Source of the DNA: Batillaria attramentaria
Taxonomy: Eukaryota; Mollusca; Gastropoda; Batillariidae
Length of the DNA stretch: 64,000 bases
Reading direction: 5' to 3'
Assembly: GCA_018292915.2 (NCBI GenBank)
Contig: JACVVK020000034.1
Span: 2,270,001-2,334,000 of the forward strand
Made by a program: the position numbers and the translations under genes. The notes below the pieces were generated by a model that was not told the DNA's origin, made no database searches, and saw only the letters and a list, made by a program, of their open reading frames with translations. Below are positions 46,766-57,897 of the stretch, piece by piece; position 1 is the first letter of the stretch, and each line of letters starts with the position of its first letter.

Positions 46766-46785
46766 GCACGCACCACCACCACCAC
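46702..46785. repeat. (CA)n with (GCAC)/(CAC) end
   Basis: About 30 CA units. Confidence 0.95.
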
Positions 46786-48242
46786 CGCTCGGCCTCCAAA
46801 CGACGATGACCAAAAAAACAAAAAAAAAAAGAAATTAAAAAACGGAACAAACAGCAAACCCTAGTTTGGATTAAAAGACAAAAAGCAACCAGGAATAATA
46901 AACAGTCTGGCGCAAGAGAGAGATCATCAAGACTCTGCCATGTGAAGTGTGTCTCACAGTATCACCGCCACGTTCTCAACACCTCTAGTGAAAGGTTACC
47001 ACGGTTCGCTTTCGCCCCTCGCGTTGTCACGTCTGGCTTGTGACGTAACGAGGGAGTTTTGAGGAGGGGAGGGGGGCGGGGGGGGGGCAGCGAAGCTAAA
47101 GGGCTGGGATGATATGGACACCAGTTCTTGTTTTTGTTTGGTTGCTGTCTGATTTCTTTTATGATGGTTGTTTTGTTCTTTTTTGTTGCTATTGCTTTTG
47201 TTGTTGGGAGGGTTAATGTGATTTGGTGGGGGTGGGGGTGAGGGGACTTGGGGGGGGGGGAGTTGGGGGGAGGGAGATTAAGGTGGGGCGGGGTAACTCG
47301 CGAACCACATCAGTAATCTATCCTCTTTAACCTTCAATTGGAGCCTTGTTCGGGGTTAGGTGGGGGTGGGGGGTTGGTCTGAGTTGTTTTCTACGTGACT
47401 ATTCTCTTCTGTGGCAATGCTTGTGTGTACAAAATGTTCGAAAAGTGTGCGTCGGGCAGAGAACACAAGTGTGCGTATGTAGGGGAAGTTTGTGTGTGTG
47501 TGTGGGGGGGGGGGGTAAGGTGGGGGGAAGGGTCTTTAGCCAGACACTCTGGAACTTGGCTCTTGAAAAGCAAATGAAACTGCTCCTGGCAGGCTAAAAC
47601 TGGGAGCAGACCAGCCAATCTCAATCTTAAGCGTTGGATATCGGGTAAATCGCACGATCTGGCTGGATCGGTGACATTTCTACTTTATTCCCCTTCCCAG
47701 CGCGGCCTTTTACCCCAAACGTAACTCACACATTATCAAGGCATTCGGAACTATCTACATACAGACGCTTTTAGCACAGGTGAGACGAAATGAATGATCT
47801 GGCCTGTTTAAAGTAAAAATGCCTGCAGTATTCTTGGTATACGAGATTCCTGTTTCATACACCTGTCAATACGCTGCTCCGACCGTGAACGTGTCAATGT
47901 TGCAACATCTTGAAAGACGCTGCAAGACAGACAGACACAGATGAAAGGATAGGTTGGCCATATCGCGACACACGCGCATGTGCAAATGTTATGGTTTATG
48001 TATGTTCGCTGTTAGAGGGTCTGCAGAAGTTCGTCCCAGTGTGACTCATTGCTGAACTTTTTTAAAACTTTTTTTTTTTTTTTTTTTGGGGGGGGGGGAC
48101 GACCTGCAGAGCAGAGGTGTAGGGTTATGTCCGGGATTCGTGGGATTTTTACCTTCCGTGTGTTTTCTTTCAATTTCTTTTTAGAATCAAAACTGAAGTC
48201 ACCTCTTTCTGCCATGGCTACACTGCAGAAACAATTCTTATC
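46786..48242. other. Unclassified stretch, G-rich section 47040-47540
   Basis: Many runs of three or more G's occur on the plus strand between 47050-47100, 47225-47295 and 47495-47535. A T-run/G-run junction lies at 48069-48099. No gene is supported. Confidence 0.55.
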
Positions 48243-48310
48243 TCAAATTCTCAAAATTCAAATCTTTATTGTTCAGGCCATCGGCTTGTCACAAAGCAGA
48301 TAATTTTACG
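48243..48310 (-). mobile_element. Retrotransposon 3'-end-like sequence
   Basis: Minus strand: CCTGAACAATAAAGATTTGAATTTTGAG. Same CAATAAA plus (TTGAA)-like tail signature as 43862-43935. Confidence 0.5.
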
Positions 48311-48485
48311 TACATTTACCGTGAAATTACTATTACTACATGTCATTATTATTTTACAACGCAATACAAGGTGTGCAATACAAATAAGGTCACGTTACAA
48401 ACACTGAAAGAAGTCTATAATTATACACGCTATGTAACACACACATACACACGCGCGCGCACCCATCCACCCCCCGGGCAACTCT

Positions 48486-48488
<3 letters not shown>

Positions 48489-48539
<51 letters not shown>
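48489..48539. repeat. (CA)n microsatellite
   Basis: Flanked by CA/CG-rich degenerate repeats from 48440 to 48612. Confidence 0.95.
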
Positions 48540-48541
<2 letters not shown>

Positions 48542-48668
48542 ACACACACACACTGACGATCCTCTAGCCTGATCCCCCAGATGAACTGACTGACGCGCAC
48601 ACACACACACCAGTGCATACCCAAAAAGGCACATGCCGTGTGAGACACAATACTTGTCCGTGCCAAGG

Positions 48669-48830
48669 AGGGGAGCCAGGATGGCCAAGCGTTGGATTTT
48701 CAATACTCGGGTCATCACGGCAGTTCGGATCTCGGCTGGGAAGCCAAACATAAAATTGTACTGGCTTTTTCCTCGTTGCCTCATCTTTGATATCGTTCGT
48801 ATGTGGTGGATAAAGACGTTAAACGCTCAA
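48669..48830 (+). mobile_element. SINE-A copy with tail expanded to (CCAA)n
   Basis: The head has lost part of the A-box (GATGGCCAAGCGTTGG) and the body is good. The sequence after GTTAAACGCTCAACC runs directly into (CCAA)n. Confidence 0.87.
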
Positions 48831-48882
48831 CCTACCAACCAACCAACCAACCAACCAACCAACCAACCAACCAACCAACCAA
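48831..48882. repeat. (CCAA)n microsatellite
   Basis: About 12 perfect units at the SINE-A 3' end, apparently grown from its tail. Confidence 0.95.
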
Positions 48883-49351
48883 TCGAACCACAGAACACAT
48901 TTCTAATGCAATCATCCGGGTTAGATAGATTGGTGGTATCTCAGGGCAGAGCACTGGCATGTGGCACTAGCGTGTGCTCGACACGCAATCAGCTCCAAAA
49001 CTCTCTCTCTCTCTCTCTTTTTTTTTTTTAATGGCCGTCAGTTGTGAAATGAAAAGAGAAAGCATATCAAATGACGTGGCAGGTACTAGCTGCTTATATG
49101 AAGAACGGATATCATCTCGCAAGGCAGGACAATCGATCTGTTTTGAGAAAGAAAATGGAGAACAAAAACAGCGGCAACATCAAAAATCCATTCACGTCCT
49201 CTAAAAGGAAATGATCACCCCACCTGCGATCTTTTCACTGCTGGGACAAGAAACCCGGTTCCTAGTACGTGGATAGGCTTCACACAGACACAGACACCTT
49301 TTCGCAGGGCACCAAAACTGACCACGCACAACCCAAACAGATCAAAGGCGT
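48883..49351. other. Unclassified stretch
   Basis: (CT)n near 49000. No gene is supported. Confidence 0.5.
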
Positions 49352-49689
49352 TAGAGAAAGTTAGAAATCTTCGTCGGCCGATCTTCGTCGTCGGGATTCC
49401 CCTTTATTTTTAGCATTGCCGCGAGCGCGCATGCGCGTGAACTTTGGCACGAACGAAGATTCTGATCTTCGTCGTGAAAATTGCGATTTTTCCGAACGCA
49501 CCTTCGGCCCCTTTTTCTGCCCGTGCTATTGCGGTAGGTACAATGACACTATAATTTGGTGATTTTTAAACATATTCACTGTTGTCTTGCACACTTATGA
49601 GAACTGATAAGCCGTGGATTACGAACAATCAGTCTCCAAAGAGACCTACCATTTGGAGCCATCTCACTGTGTTGTTTCCTAGTGCATGT

Positions 49690-49890
49690 GCATTACAAAC
49701 ATGTATAAAAGCAGGCTACCTCATATCTTTGCGATCCGCAGGGATGAAAACACACATATACCGGTGACATATTATCGATTCCTGTTGTCAGTCACTATTT
49801 GGAATGATTCATTAATCATAGTACCACAAGCTGAAACGGCTACACATAGCCGGCAGACGACACTGCAAACCATTCTGGATAATCCATAGT
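49690..49890 (+). pseudogene. Possible decayed reverse-transcriptase C-terminal fragment (weak)
   Basis: A translated stretch with YYRFLLSVTIWNDSL resembles the 'SFFPRTIRxWNxLP' motif after the RT domain of many non-LTR elements. A similar WNDS stretch lies at 51411-51620. Both are on the plus strand inside the TIR element. Similarity is by eye over about 15 residues only. Confidence 0.22.
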
Positions 49891-51014
49891 TTTGCCCGGT
49901 TGACTTGGTTTTTCACGTTCCACATGAAAGAGTTTCTTTACCATTTACAAAAACAGCAAGCACGCTAAGCTGACATGTACAAATATTTTGAAATACGTGC
50001 TAAAAATCATAAGAAAAAGCGCATACCTGAAGTTTTGTGATCGTGCCAGATCTATGAAGAAATTGTGCATTTTCAGACACTCCCAGACACAACGACACGC
50101 ACTGGCAGACACCAAGACACGCACTGACAGACACCAAGGCACGCTCTCGCAGACACAGACACGCCGACAGGCACAGAACACACTATTTGTGGAAGCCAAA
50201 TATTGAGTGGTGTGAAGCCCTACTGACTTTAACATTGAAATTAAAGTTGGCAGCAAACTTTGTTTTTTTCTTGCCAGTTATACCTAAATCCAAACACATG
50301 TATTAACAATGCCATGCAAATAATATGCATTGCTATGTACCAGGTGTTTATTTATTCCTAAAATAGAGTATGGTTTGGCATAACTGGTTACGGAGTTATC
50401 TCCCATTGTGTGTCTCACGTGTCTGCCATTGCGTGTCTCTGTGTCTGCCTGAGCGTGTCTTTCTGTCTGCCCGTGTGTGTCTTGCGTGTAGAAGTAGTTT
50501 GTGTGTGAATTTACAGAATACGAAAAAAATAATGAAGAAATACAGAAAAGGCTGCACGTTGTGTTTTTTGGCAAAAATTTTCTACATTAAAAAAAAATAA
50601 ATTCTGTGTGTTTCTGCTGGTGCGTGTCTTTGTGTCTGCTTGTGTGTCTTTGGTGACTGCCAGTGCTTGTCTTTGGTGACTGCCAGTGCTTGTCTTTGTG
50701 TCTGCTAGTGCGTGTCTTTGTGTCTGCCAGTGCGTGTCTTTGTGTCTGCCTGTGTGACTTTGGAGACTGCCAGTGCAGTGTTCTAATATTTTTAATAGAG
50801 ACCAGCCTGTATTCATATATCATACCCAAGCCAATATATTGCCAAAATAAATCAACATGTAGTATGCAACAGAAAATCTGACAATTGTTTGTATATATGT
50901 TTGTGTATTCTGTCTCGTGTCTATGTGTCGGCCTGTGCATGTCTTAATTTGTGTCTGCCTGACCAGTCTGTAGTCATATATTGTGCCCCAGCAAGCCGTG
51001 TGTTATTGCTAACG

Positions 51015-51196
51015 CCTGGCTTCTTTTTTTGCATGATTGGTACATCATATATATAGGGAGGTACATAATCATTTAGATTTGTGTTTTCAGTGTCTTGTCA
51101 TGCCTGGCTTTTTTTTTTTCTTTTTTTTTTGCATCATTGGTACATCATATATATAGGGAGGTACATAATCATTTAAGTTTGTGCTTTCAGTGTCTG
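51015..51196 (+). repeat. ~88-bp tandem duplication inside the TIR element
   Basis: CCTGGCTT(T)n-TGCAT.ATTGGTACATC...GGGAGGTACATAATCATTTA..TTTGTG.TTTCAGTGTCT occurs twice. A third fragment (GAGGTACATGATCATTTTCA) is near 51211. Confidence 0.88.
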
Positions 51197-51410
51197 TAAA
51201 ACGTTTGTAGAGTGAGGTACATGATCATTTTCACTATGTGTACACACAAACAGTTCAGAAAGCAAACACATCCACTGGCAGACACGGAAGACATGCAGAG
51301 GCAGACACGGAAGACACGCAATGGCAGACTCCAAGACACACCAAGGGAAATAACTCTGTAGCTCATTGTTGTGCAAAAAAATTCTTAATGAATAAATAGA
51401 CAATTCATCT

Positions 51411-51620
51411 ATGAAAATGCATACTTTCCACATGACAATGTTTATAATTGTGTTTAGAATCAGTCTCATGGAAAGGAATACTTTTGCATGCACGGTTAAC
51501 GAAAAATTTATTGCCCGCTTTTGTTGGAATGATAGTGTTCCAAAGCTCCACACCACGAAATCTTTGAAAACTACACTCATGGGGCATATAAGGTTACTGG
51601 CAGACTGCTTGTCTGTGAGG
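51411..51620 (+). pseudogene. Possible decayed RT C-terminal fragment, second copy (weak)
   Basis: Reads FRISLMERNTF and then FIARFCWNDSVPKL, again similar in spacing to the RT C-terminal 'F..I..WN.LP' motif. It could be a paralogous copy of 49690-49890 or coincidence. Confidence 0.22.
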
Positions 51621-51975
51621 TTGTATATAATTGCAGTCTTGACAGAGTGCCTTCTCTGCTTGTGAGTGTGTGTGTGTCTGCCGTAGTATGTCTTTCGGCT
51701 GTGTGTCTCCGTGTCTGCCATTGCGTGTCTCCGTGTCTGCCAGTGTGTGTCTTTGTGTCGGGGGGTGTCTGAAAATGCAAAATCTCTTGACTCAGATCTG
51801 CGAAGGGACATCAATCGGGGGGAAAAGGGGAGAGCATTCTGCGCGCGAACTGGACGAACACCGAACGATTGCTATGTTCCAAACGCATCCCGCGTCGGCG
51901 TGAGTATGGGCGCGCGTGCGTGACGTCAAACGCCGACGACGAAGATCGGCCGACGAAGATTTCTAACTTTCTCTA

Positions 51976-52460
51976 TTAACGGTAATTGGCGGCAAGGGAA
52001 GTAACTGGACAGGGGCAGTTAACCTGCAGCATCCCCGCTTCATTAACACCTACAGCAGATGGGTGTCCCGTAAATGCAAGACAGACCAGGAGACTACAGT
52101 GAAAGAGTATGGGCCAACGCTACCTGAACTGAACTCTGAAGCTTGTTTTTCTTTTTTTTCGCGGCCGCATTCTACGGAAAATTGGTTTGCTTAGTATCGG
52201 GCTGTATGCCCCGCCCTCTACCGCAGATCACTCTTCTATTCATCACACTGGCTCACCTGTGCTGCTTTTCTCATTCCGAAATGTTGCTTGCGGATTAAGC
52301 AAAGTTTTGGGAGGGAGGGGAGGGGAGGGGAGGGAAAGGGAGAGGGGTAGACAGGACAGATAGATTCTGCGTTGTGAGTCGCTTTTAATGAACCTTGCAC
52401 TGACTTCGTTGAAATTATGTGATTCGGGATGCTGAATGTTGACATATAACACTGCAAAAC

Positions 52461-52462
<2 letters not shown>
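51976..52462. other. Unclassified stretch
   Basis: (GGGGA)n-like purine tract at 52310-52350. No gene is supported. Confidence 0.5.

Positions 52463-52535
<73 letters not shown>
52463..52535. repeat. (GT)n microsatellite
   Basis: About 36 perfect GT units. Confidence 0.96.
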
Positions 52536-52536
<1 letters not shown>

Positions 52537-53177
52537 CCCACGCCCCCTTAACACCCGTATCTATATTGGATCATCCGGAAGTCAGCTCATCAGCGCATCG
52601 TCCAGCTCCCCATCCGAGGAAAACGCTCTCTGATTGAAGCTGTAGGATCATGCAGGCTACCATCACGATGCCTTCCAGTTTTCACAAGACAGATCAAACA
52701 CTCCTTTCGCAAGCATGGAAAACTGCTCCAAGAACTGTCTCATTTCTGCTTTTTTCCCTTCTTCTTCTTTTTTTCTTATCACCTTTCGTTTTTCTTCCGT
52801 GGGCGCTCTAACTGCCGTATCCTCTCCATGACTAAGCCATTCTTGGGGATAATGCCTCGATCAAGATGCTGTTAGGGCGGTGAGGCTTGATACAGTTATA
52901 CGGGCGGGCTGCTCTAGAACCCCATCTGTTTTATCAGTTACCGTTTCGCTGCTTCCCAAATGCCGACAATAAATTATTCCAATGATTTTATCGCTTTCGA
53001 CCTGATGAGTGCTTTCATCTTCCTTGCCCCCCCCCCCCCCCTCCCTCCAAAATAATTCCTAAACAGTCCGTCCCACCTCCATCCCCGCCCCCTCTAGCTG
53101 ACGTGTACCGCCTATCACGTCTGCCTCGTGTTTCAAATTCATCTGATTCTCTCCCTTTAAGAAAAAACACCGACAAT

Positions 53178-53180
<3 letters not shown>
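52536..53180. other. Unclassified stretch
   Basis: C-run at 53027-53041. No gene is supported. Confidence 0.5.

Positions 53181-53241
<61 letters not shown>
53181..53241. repeat. (CA)n microsatellite
   Basis: About 30 perfect CA units followed by (ATGC)3. Confidence 0.95.
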
Positions 53242-53243
<2 letters not shown>

Positions 53244-53411
53244 CATGCATGCTCTCAAAAAATAAAAGAAGGAACCATGGAAATATAGGAAAAGGAAAAC
53301 AGCAGAACAGGGAAACAGTTCTATAGCAGTTTTGCCATCCCTTCACGTACCGCACACACACATACACCCCACCCACAGAAACAGAGAGAGAGAGGGAGAC
53401 ACTATCACCCC

Positions 53412-53495
53412 CTATGATGGTGATGATGATGATGGTGATGATGATGAAACTTTTTATAGGGCATGCAGGTATTGCTGGCTATCATATAAGATGTC

Positions 53496-53544
<49 letters not shown>

Positions 53545-53596
53545 ACCCGCACTTTTAAAAAAAAATCGAAAAAAGAAAAAAAAAAAAAAAAAAAAC
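53412..53596. repeat. (GAT)n, (GA)n and A-run cluster
   Basis: GAT/GGT trinucleotides at 53412-53446, GA at 53500-53543 and A-runs at 53556-53596. Confidence 0.9.
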
Positions 53597-54825
53597 CCAA
53601 ACCCGACAAGACCGACAAAGAAGAAAAACAGTATTTCAGGCAAACAAAACAAAAAAAGAAAAGAAAAGTAAAGATGGAGGGGAAAAAAAGACCAGTCGGA
53701 CCATCTCGAGTTGCCCACACTCAGACGTCTGGCGGGTCGCTGTCGTTTCAAACTCATCTTACAACAGGATGTCGCTTCTAAGCTCTAACTAAGGGGGCAG
53801 AGGAGGAAACATGCACCCCTCTTGAAAGTTTACAATGGATTTCGAACACGTCTGGCCACACGCAGACTCTCAACGTCTCACTCTCAGTCTGGCGATGGTG
53901 CAGCTGCAGAATTGCGCAAGAAAGGACAAGAACACTCCATACGTTTCCTTTGTCGATCGTTTGTGGCGTTTCAGTGCCCGCGATACAAACTTGTATGAGT
54001 AAAAGCACCGTTTAGGTATGGCTGCGCATGAGCCGTGAGATCGTCACATGGAGGCTGCACTTCGGGAAACGACAAACTGCGGTGAGAGATCCAAACACTT
54101 CTATCCTAAACTTTAACCTCGTTCCATTGCTTTTTGAGCGCTTTGTAATTATTATTATTATTATTATTATTATTTATGTATTTACGTTTTTTATTTATTT
54201 ATTTATTTATTTATTTTGGGGGGGAAGGGGGAAGGGGCGGTGGGACAACTTGCACAATTGTACCAAGATTCTTAGCTGATTCTCTGTCGAACACACGCCA
54301 GTGCTGTGGCAAAACGAGGTTTCACTACTGGAAACGACGAACTTCCCATTCCTTTCTGACCAATGTCGGTTTCCAAAAAGCGCAGCCTCGTCTTGACATA
54401 TCACGCAGGCGCATTCCTAAACGGTGCACCTACCCATACAGTCTGTATCCGCCTGTTCGGAAACTCGAGTTCCTTTGCAGGAGTGTGGTGCGAGGTAAAA
54501 AATCTAAACCAAACTCAGTTGTCTGCGAAAGGACGAACCATTTACGGCGACTCTATGTAAGTGTCTTTCCTTTCTCTAACGTAAATCAGTCTTCAAGGCT
54601 GTGTCCGTAGATAAAATCAGATCAGTAACGAAAAACGGGCTCGTGCGCTTGAAATGTTATTTTTCTTGTCGTTCAGCGAGGTTCAGGAAAGACGTTAAAA
54701 CCTCCTTCAAACTGAGGTAGATAGGAAACCTCAGAAGAATAGCACTGCATGTAATGCAACACGCCGCACGTGTCTGGATCTGCACGAGACAGCAACCAAA
54801 ACTCTGGAGTCGGATGCATGGAGAA
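53597..54825. other. Unclassified stretch with (ATT)n and (TTTA)n
   Basis: (ATT)n at 54148-54174 and (TTTA)n at 54190-54217. No gene is supported. Confidence 0.5.
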
Positions 54826-54855
54826 AGACTAGGACGTAAGTCCGCGACTAGCTTG
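54826..54855 (+). repeat. Solitary monomer of the 10.1-kb minisatellite
   Basis: GACTAGGACGTAAGTCCGCGACTAGCT differs at few positions from the unit ends in 10106-10436. Confidence 0.7.
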
Positions 54856-55015
54856 ACTTAACCTTTACCGGATGAGGCTTTGAAACTTTCGATTCGTACG
54901 TCGTTGGGTGCCAGGCCCCCGGTATAGCTCACGTAGAGAATCGCTGGAAAAAAATCTACAACCACTTGTGTGTTTCAGTCAGTCTACAAATTATTTTTTT
55001 TTTTCCAAGTACAAC

Positions 55016-55201
55016 TGGGAGCCGGGATAGCCGAATGGTAGAGCGTTGGACTTTCAATGCTCGGGTCGTGAGTTCGAAGCCCGGCTGGGGCCAAATATTT
55101 GTGCTGGCCTTTTTCTCGTCGCCCCGTCTTTGATATCACCCTTACGTGGTGGATAAGGACGTTAAACTCCCAAACGCCCATCCCGGCCCACCCACCCTCA
55201 C
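55016..55201 (+). mobile_element. SINE-A (A2), near-consensus, 8-bp TSD
   Basis: AGTACAAC is at 55008-55015 and 55202-55209. Best A2 reference copy: GGGATAGCCGAATGG, CTTTCAA loop, CCTTTTTCTCG, CCCTTACGTGG. Confidence 0.94.
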
Positions 55202-55209
55202 AGTACAAC

Positions 55210-55515
55210 CTGAATATTTTGCAGAGTGAAAGAGTAAGCAATAAAGAACTCAAGAGCAGCGTAAAGACAGCTTAAATGTTTTCAAAGGCAAAAATAAGAA
55301 AACCTCAATAGTCAGACCACCCTTACTCGTGTGCTTCTATCTGTAGCCATTCCGTTCAGACAGGAATGACTACAAGTACCCTACCAGATTGGACATTGTT
55401 ATTGCATTATTTCCCAAGATACTGATTTCATGTTTAGGTTGTACGGTAGTTCTAACTCTCCACCTAATAGCTAACGTCAAAACCAAAGTATTCTGCTTAT
55501 CGAGTTCAAGGGAAA

Positions 55516-55562
<47 letters not shown>

Positions 55563-56050
55563 CAACAAATCTTCTTTTTTAAAAACAGATCGGGAGGAAA
55601 AACACTTCGAAAAAAATGCTTCTGTAGTTCAGGGGAAAAAACCCAAAAAAACAAAAAACTTGAGGGAAAAAATCTTCTGTGCACTTGTGCACCTATCTGT
55701 AACCCGCCAACAGACCGCCGAAACCGGATCGGGAAGGCGAAGATGCATCTCCGTGCAGGTCCAGGGTCTGAGTGCAGCCTATTTGTTTTGTCAGGGTCTG
55801 CCTTTCAGCCGTCGAGGGGAATATGGCGCTTGGGTTTCCCAACTGCTACAACTCCCGGAGGAGCAGTCACTCACTCACTCCCTCAGCCAGCTTGGAGACG
55901 GCTACAGTTACCTGGAGAAAAGGATCTTAGCTTCGTAGATATGATAGGCGCTTAGATCCTTTTAGTTCCCAAACACAGCCGAAGGGGTTATGTCCTGACC
56001 GAGCATCTTCTGGTGCGGGTCACCTTGATTTAGGGCGGGGTTGGAGTTGG
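55210..56050. other. Unclassified stretch with (CA)n
   Basis: (CA)n at 55518-55558. Open frames at 55660-55955 show no recognised domain. Confidence 0.45.
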
Positions 56051-56098
56051 GGGGGGGGGGGGGGGGGGGTAGTGGGAAGGAGGGGGGGGGGGGGGTGT
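56051..56098. repeat. Poly-G tracts
   Basis: Two G-runs of more than 12 bases. Length may be unreliable in assembly. Confidence 0.85.
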
Positions 56099-56163
56099 CG
56101 ATGAGGGCTGATGACAAAACGCGAATAACATGATATCTGCAGGAATGCCTCTGTTTCATTTGC

Positions 56164-56164
<1 letters not shown>

Positions 56165-56250
<86 letters not shown>
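56165..56250. repeat. (GT)n(GA)n microsatellite
   Basis: About 36 GT units and 6 GA units, abutting SINE-A. Confidence 0.96.
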
Positions 56251-56425
56251 TGGGGGTGGGTGTTTAGGAGTTTTAACGTCCTTTTCCACCACGTAAGGGT
56301 GACATCAAAGACGGGGCAACGAGAAAAAGGCCAGCACAAATATTCGGCCCCAGCCGCCGGGGTTCGAACCCACGACCCGAGCATTGAGAGTCCAACGCTC
56401 AATCATTCGGCTATCCCGGCTCCCC
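56251..56425 (-). mobile_element. SINE-A (A2) inside a GA microsatellite
   Basis: Full-length minus-strand copy with (GA)n immediately left (56239-56250) and right (56426-56449). Third example of a GA/CT target in this window. Confidence 0.92.
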
Positions 56426-56449
56426 GAGAGAAAGAGAGAGAGAGAGAGA

Positions 56450-57199
56450 TTAATAAATGTCATTTTTAGGGCGCGTGTCCCTGCAAGGAGCAAGCTTCGT
56501 GCAAAAACTGACACTCAGAGAGAAAAGTCGCGCTCTTTTGCCAGTTGTAAAGAAGGCGCAAATCGTGTTGGAGAACGGGTGTCTTCAGCTTGGGACCTCA
56601 GTTCTGCGGGTTTCTGGTGGGCATCCATGTATGTCCCGGCGGCCCGCGGAGCGGAACAGCCATGCTGTAGGCTGACCCTTAACTTACAGGCCACCACTCT
56701 ACTGTCATCCGGTAAAAAGTCCTAAGAGCCATGGGCTTGATCCGTACTTCGGCCCTTTCCCCCCCTAGATGACGGTCGCACTTGTCCCACGTGCACACAA
56801 ATCGATACAACCAAGTCCAGCACTGTACCTAGATCAGTAGACGGGCGAGACTTTCTGCATGACGGATCCCTGCGAGGCGGAGAGTCAGACAGACAGATCG
56901 GGGGCAACAGACGAGAGGGTAATCATAACTCATAGCTCACGCCACACTGGCTAATAGCGCTGCCCCCATCGTAACTAGAGCGTGAAGCTAGGGAACATAG
57001 CCCGGAAATGAGTTTTTCTGGAATGAGTTTGGATTATCGAGCGAGCAAGAATGAGGAGTAGTATGTATAAGTGTATCTCTCTCCATGTATCTGAAACCGA
57101 CCCTACAAACAGGTGTTTGTAGTGTTTTCCCCTCTTTTCCAAACTGATATCATGCCCTGTCTTCAAAATACATCATGTACTGGACTTTGATCGGTATGT
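56450..57199. other. Unclassified stretch
   Basis: No gene supported. Confidence 0.5.
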
Positions 57200-57372
57200 A
57201 CATGGTACGCGAAGCTTTGCCGCGATGTGGACTTCGTAATCAGAATCCCCCATTAGCAGAGGTCAGCTTCCAAAGTGACTAGTAATTTTTCTCCTCAACC
57301 AAGACGTACAAAGCTTCTTGCTCAGTCTTTAGGCGGGCGTACACGCTCACTCTTAACGTCCCCAAAAGTAAA

Positions 57373-57500
57373 AATAATAATAATAATAATAATAAGGACG
57401 ACTTATAAGGCGCCTATACATGAAATAAAACAGGCTCTAAGCGCCGTACATCATAAATACATACACCACTTTCATACACACAGACTCACAGGGAACATTC
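57373..57500 (+). mobile_element. GGCGC-type element, related family
   Basis: (AAT)n, then ACTTATAAGGCGCCTATACA...GCTCTAAGCGCCGTACAT. The end structure is like 5874-6117 but the rest differs. Confidence 0.65.
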
Positions 57501-57624
57501 AAAGTTAAACAATAACTCACAACAAGTAATGTCTGTCCTGGTCGAAACCCGGTCAGGTTCAAAGTTTGTACAACGAGCATTTCGTTATCAGTGTGAGTGT
57601 ATGCCCCATTAGCAGAGTTCAGCC

Positions 57625-57897
57625 GCGGTGCAGTGCCACCCAATACCTACCCCTTTTTTTTTTCTTTTTTTTTTTTTTTTTACAGTTTTGCAATTTTGCT
57701 GGGGGAGGAAAGCCGGATAACCCGGAGAGAAACCCCCCGATGAGCAGCCCGGTAGCCTGGAAAAAAACCGGTATCACATATCACAAGCTCGACCTGGGCT
57801 CGAACCCACGCTTCATCGCCATGCCATTGGTGACGGCCATTCAGTAGCGCAGCGGCTAAATCCGACGCGCTACCTATTAGACCACAGCTCATCCCAT
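57625..57897 (-). mobile_element. SINE-B, second copy
   Basis: It aligns with 24655-24900 from CCGCGGTGCAGTGCCACCC to GCTAAATCCGACGCGC and adds CTACCTATTAGACCAC at the 5' (head) side, which supplies the A-box. It lacks the far 3' part of the 24.6 kb copy. Confidence 0.84.

Larger units (their letters stand above)
49354..51973 (+). mobile_element. 2.6-kb TIR element with GTGTCTG-repeat interior, TA TSD
   Basis: Perfect 41 bp TIRs lie at 49354-49394 (starting GAGAAAGTTAGAAATC) and 51933-51973. They are flanked by TA (49352-49353 and 51974-51975). TA duplication suggests the Tc1/mariner group, but the terminus is not the usual CAGT/CAC type. The interior holds blocks of a ~22 bp repeat around GTGTCTTTGTGTCTGCCAGT: inverted at 50075-50170 and 51270-51345, direct at 50398-50490, 50605-50775, 50900-50960 and 51660-51770. 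Nested inverted pairs (50037-50112 with 51732-51807; 50393-50470 with 51275-51356) and direct duplications (51015-51196; 50800-50843 with 50963-51000) add structure. No transposase ORF was seen. Confidence 0.9.

Noticed and set aside
53332..53781. 149-codon Lys-rich ORF
   Set aside because: It is the translation of (GAT)n, (GA)n and A-runs.
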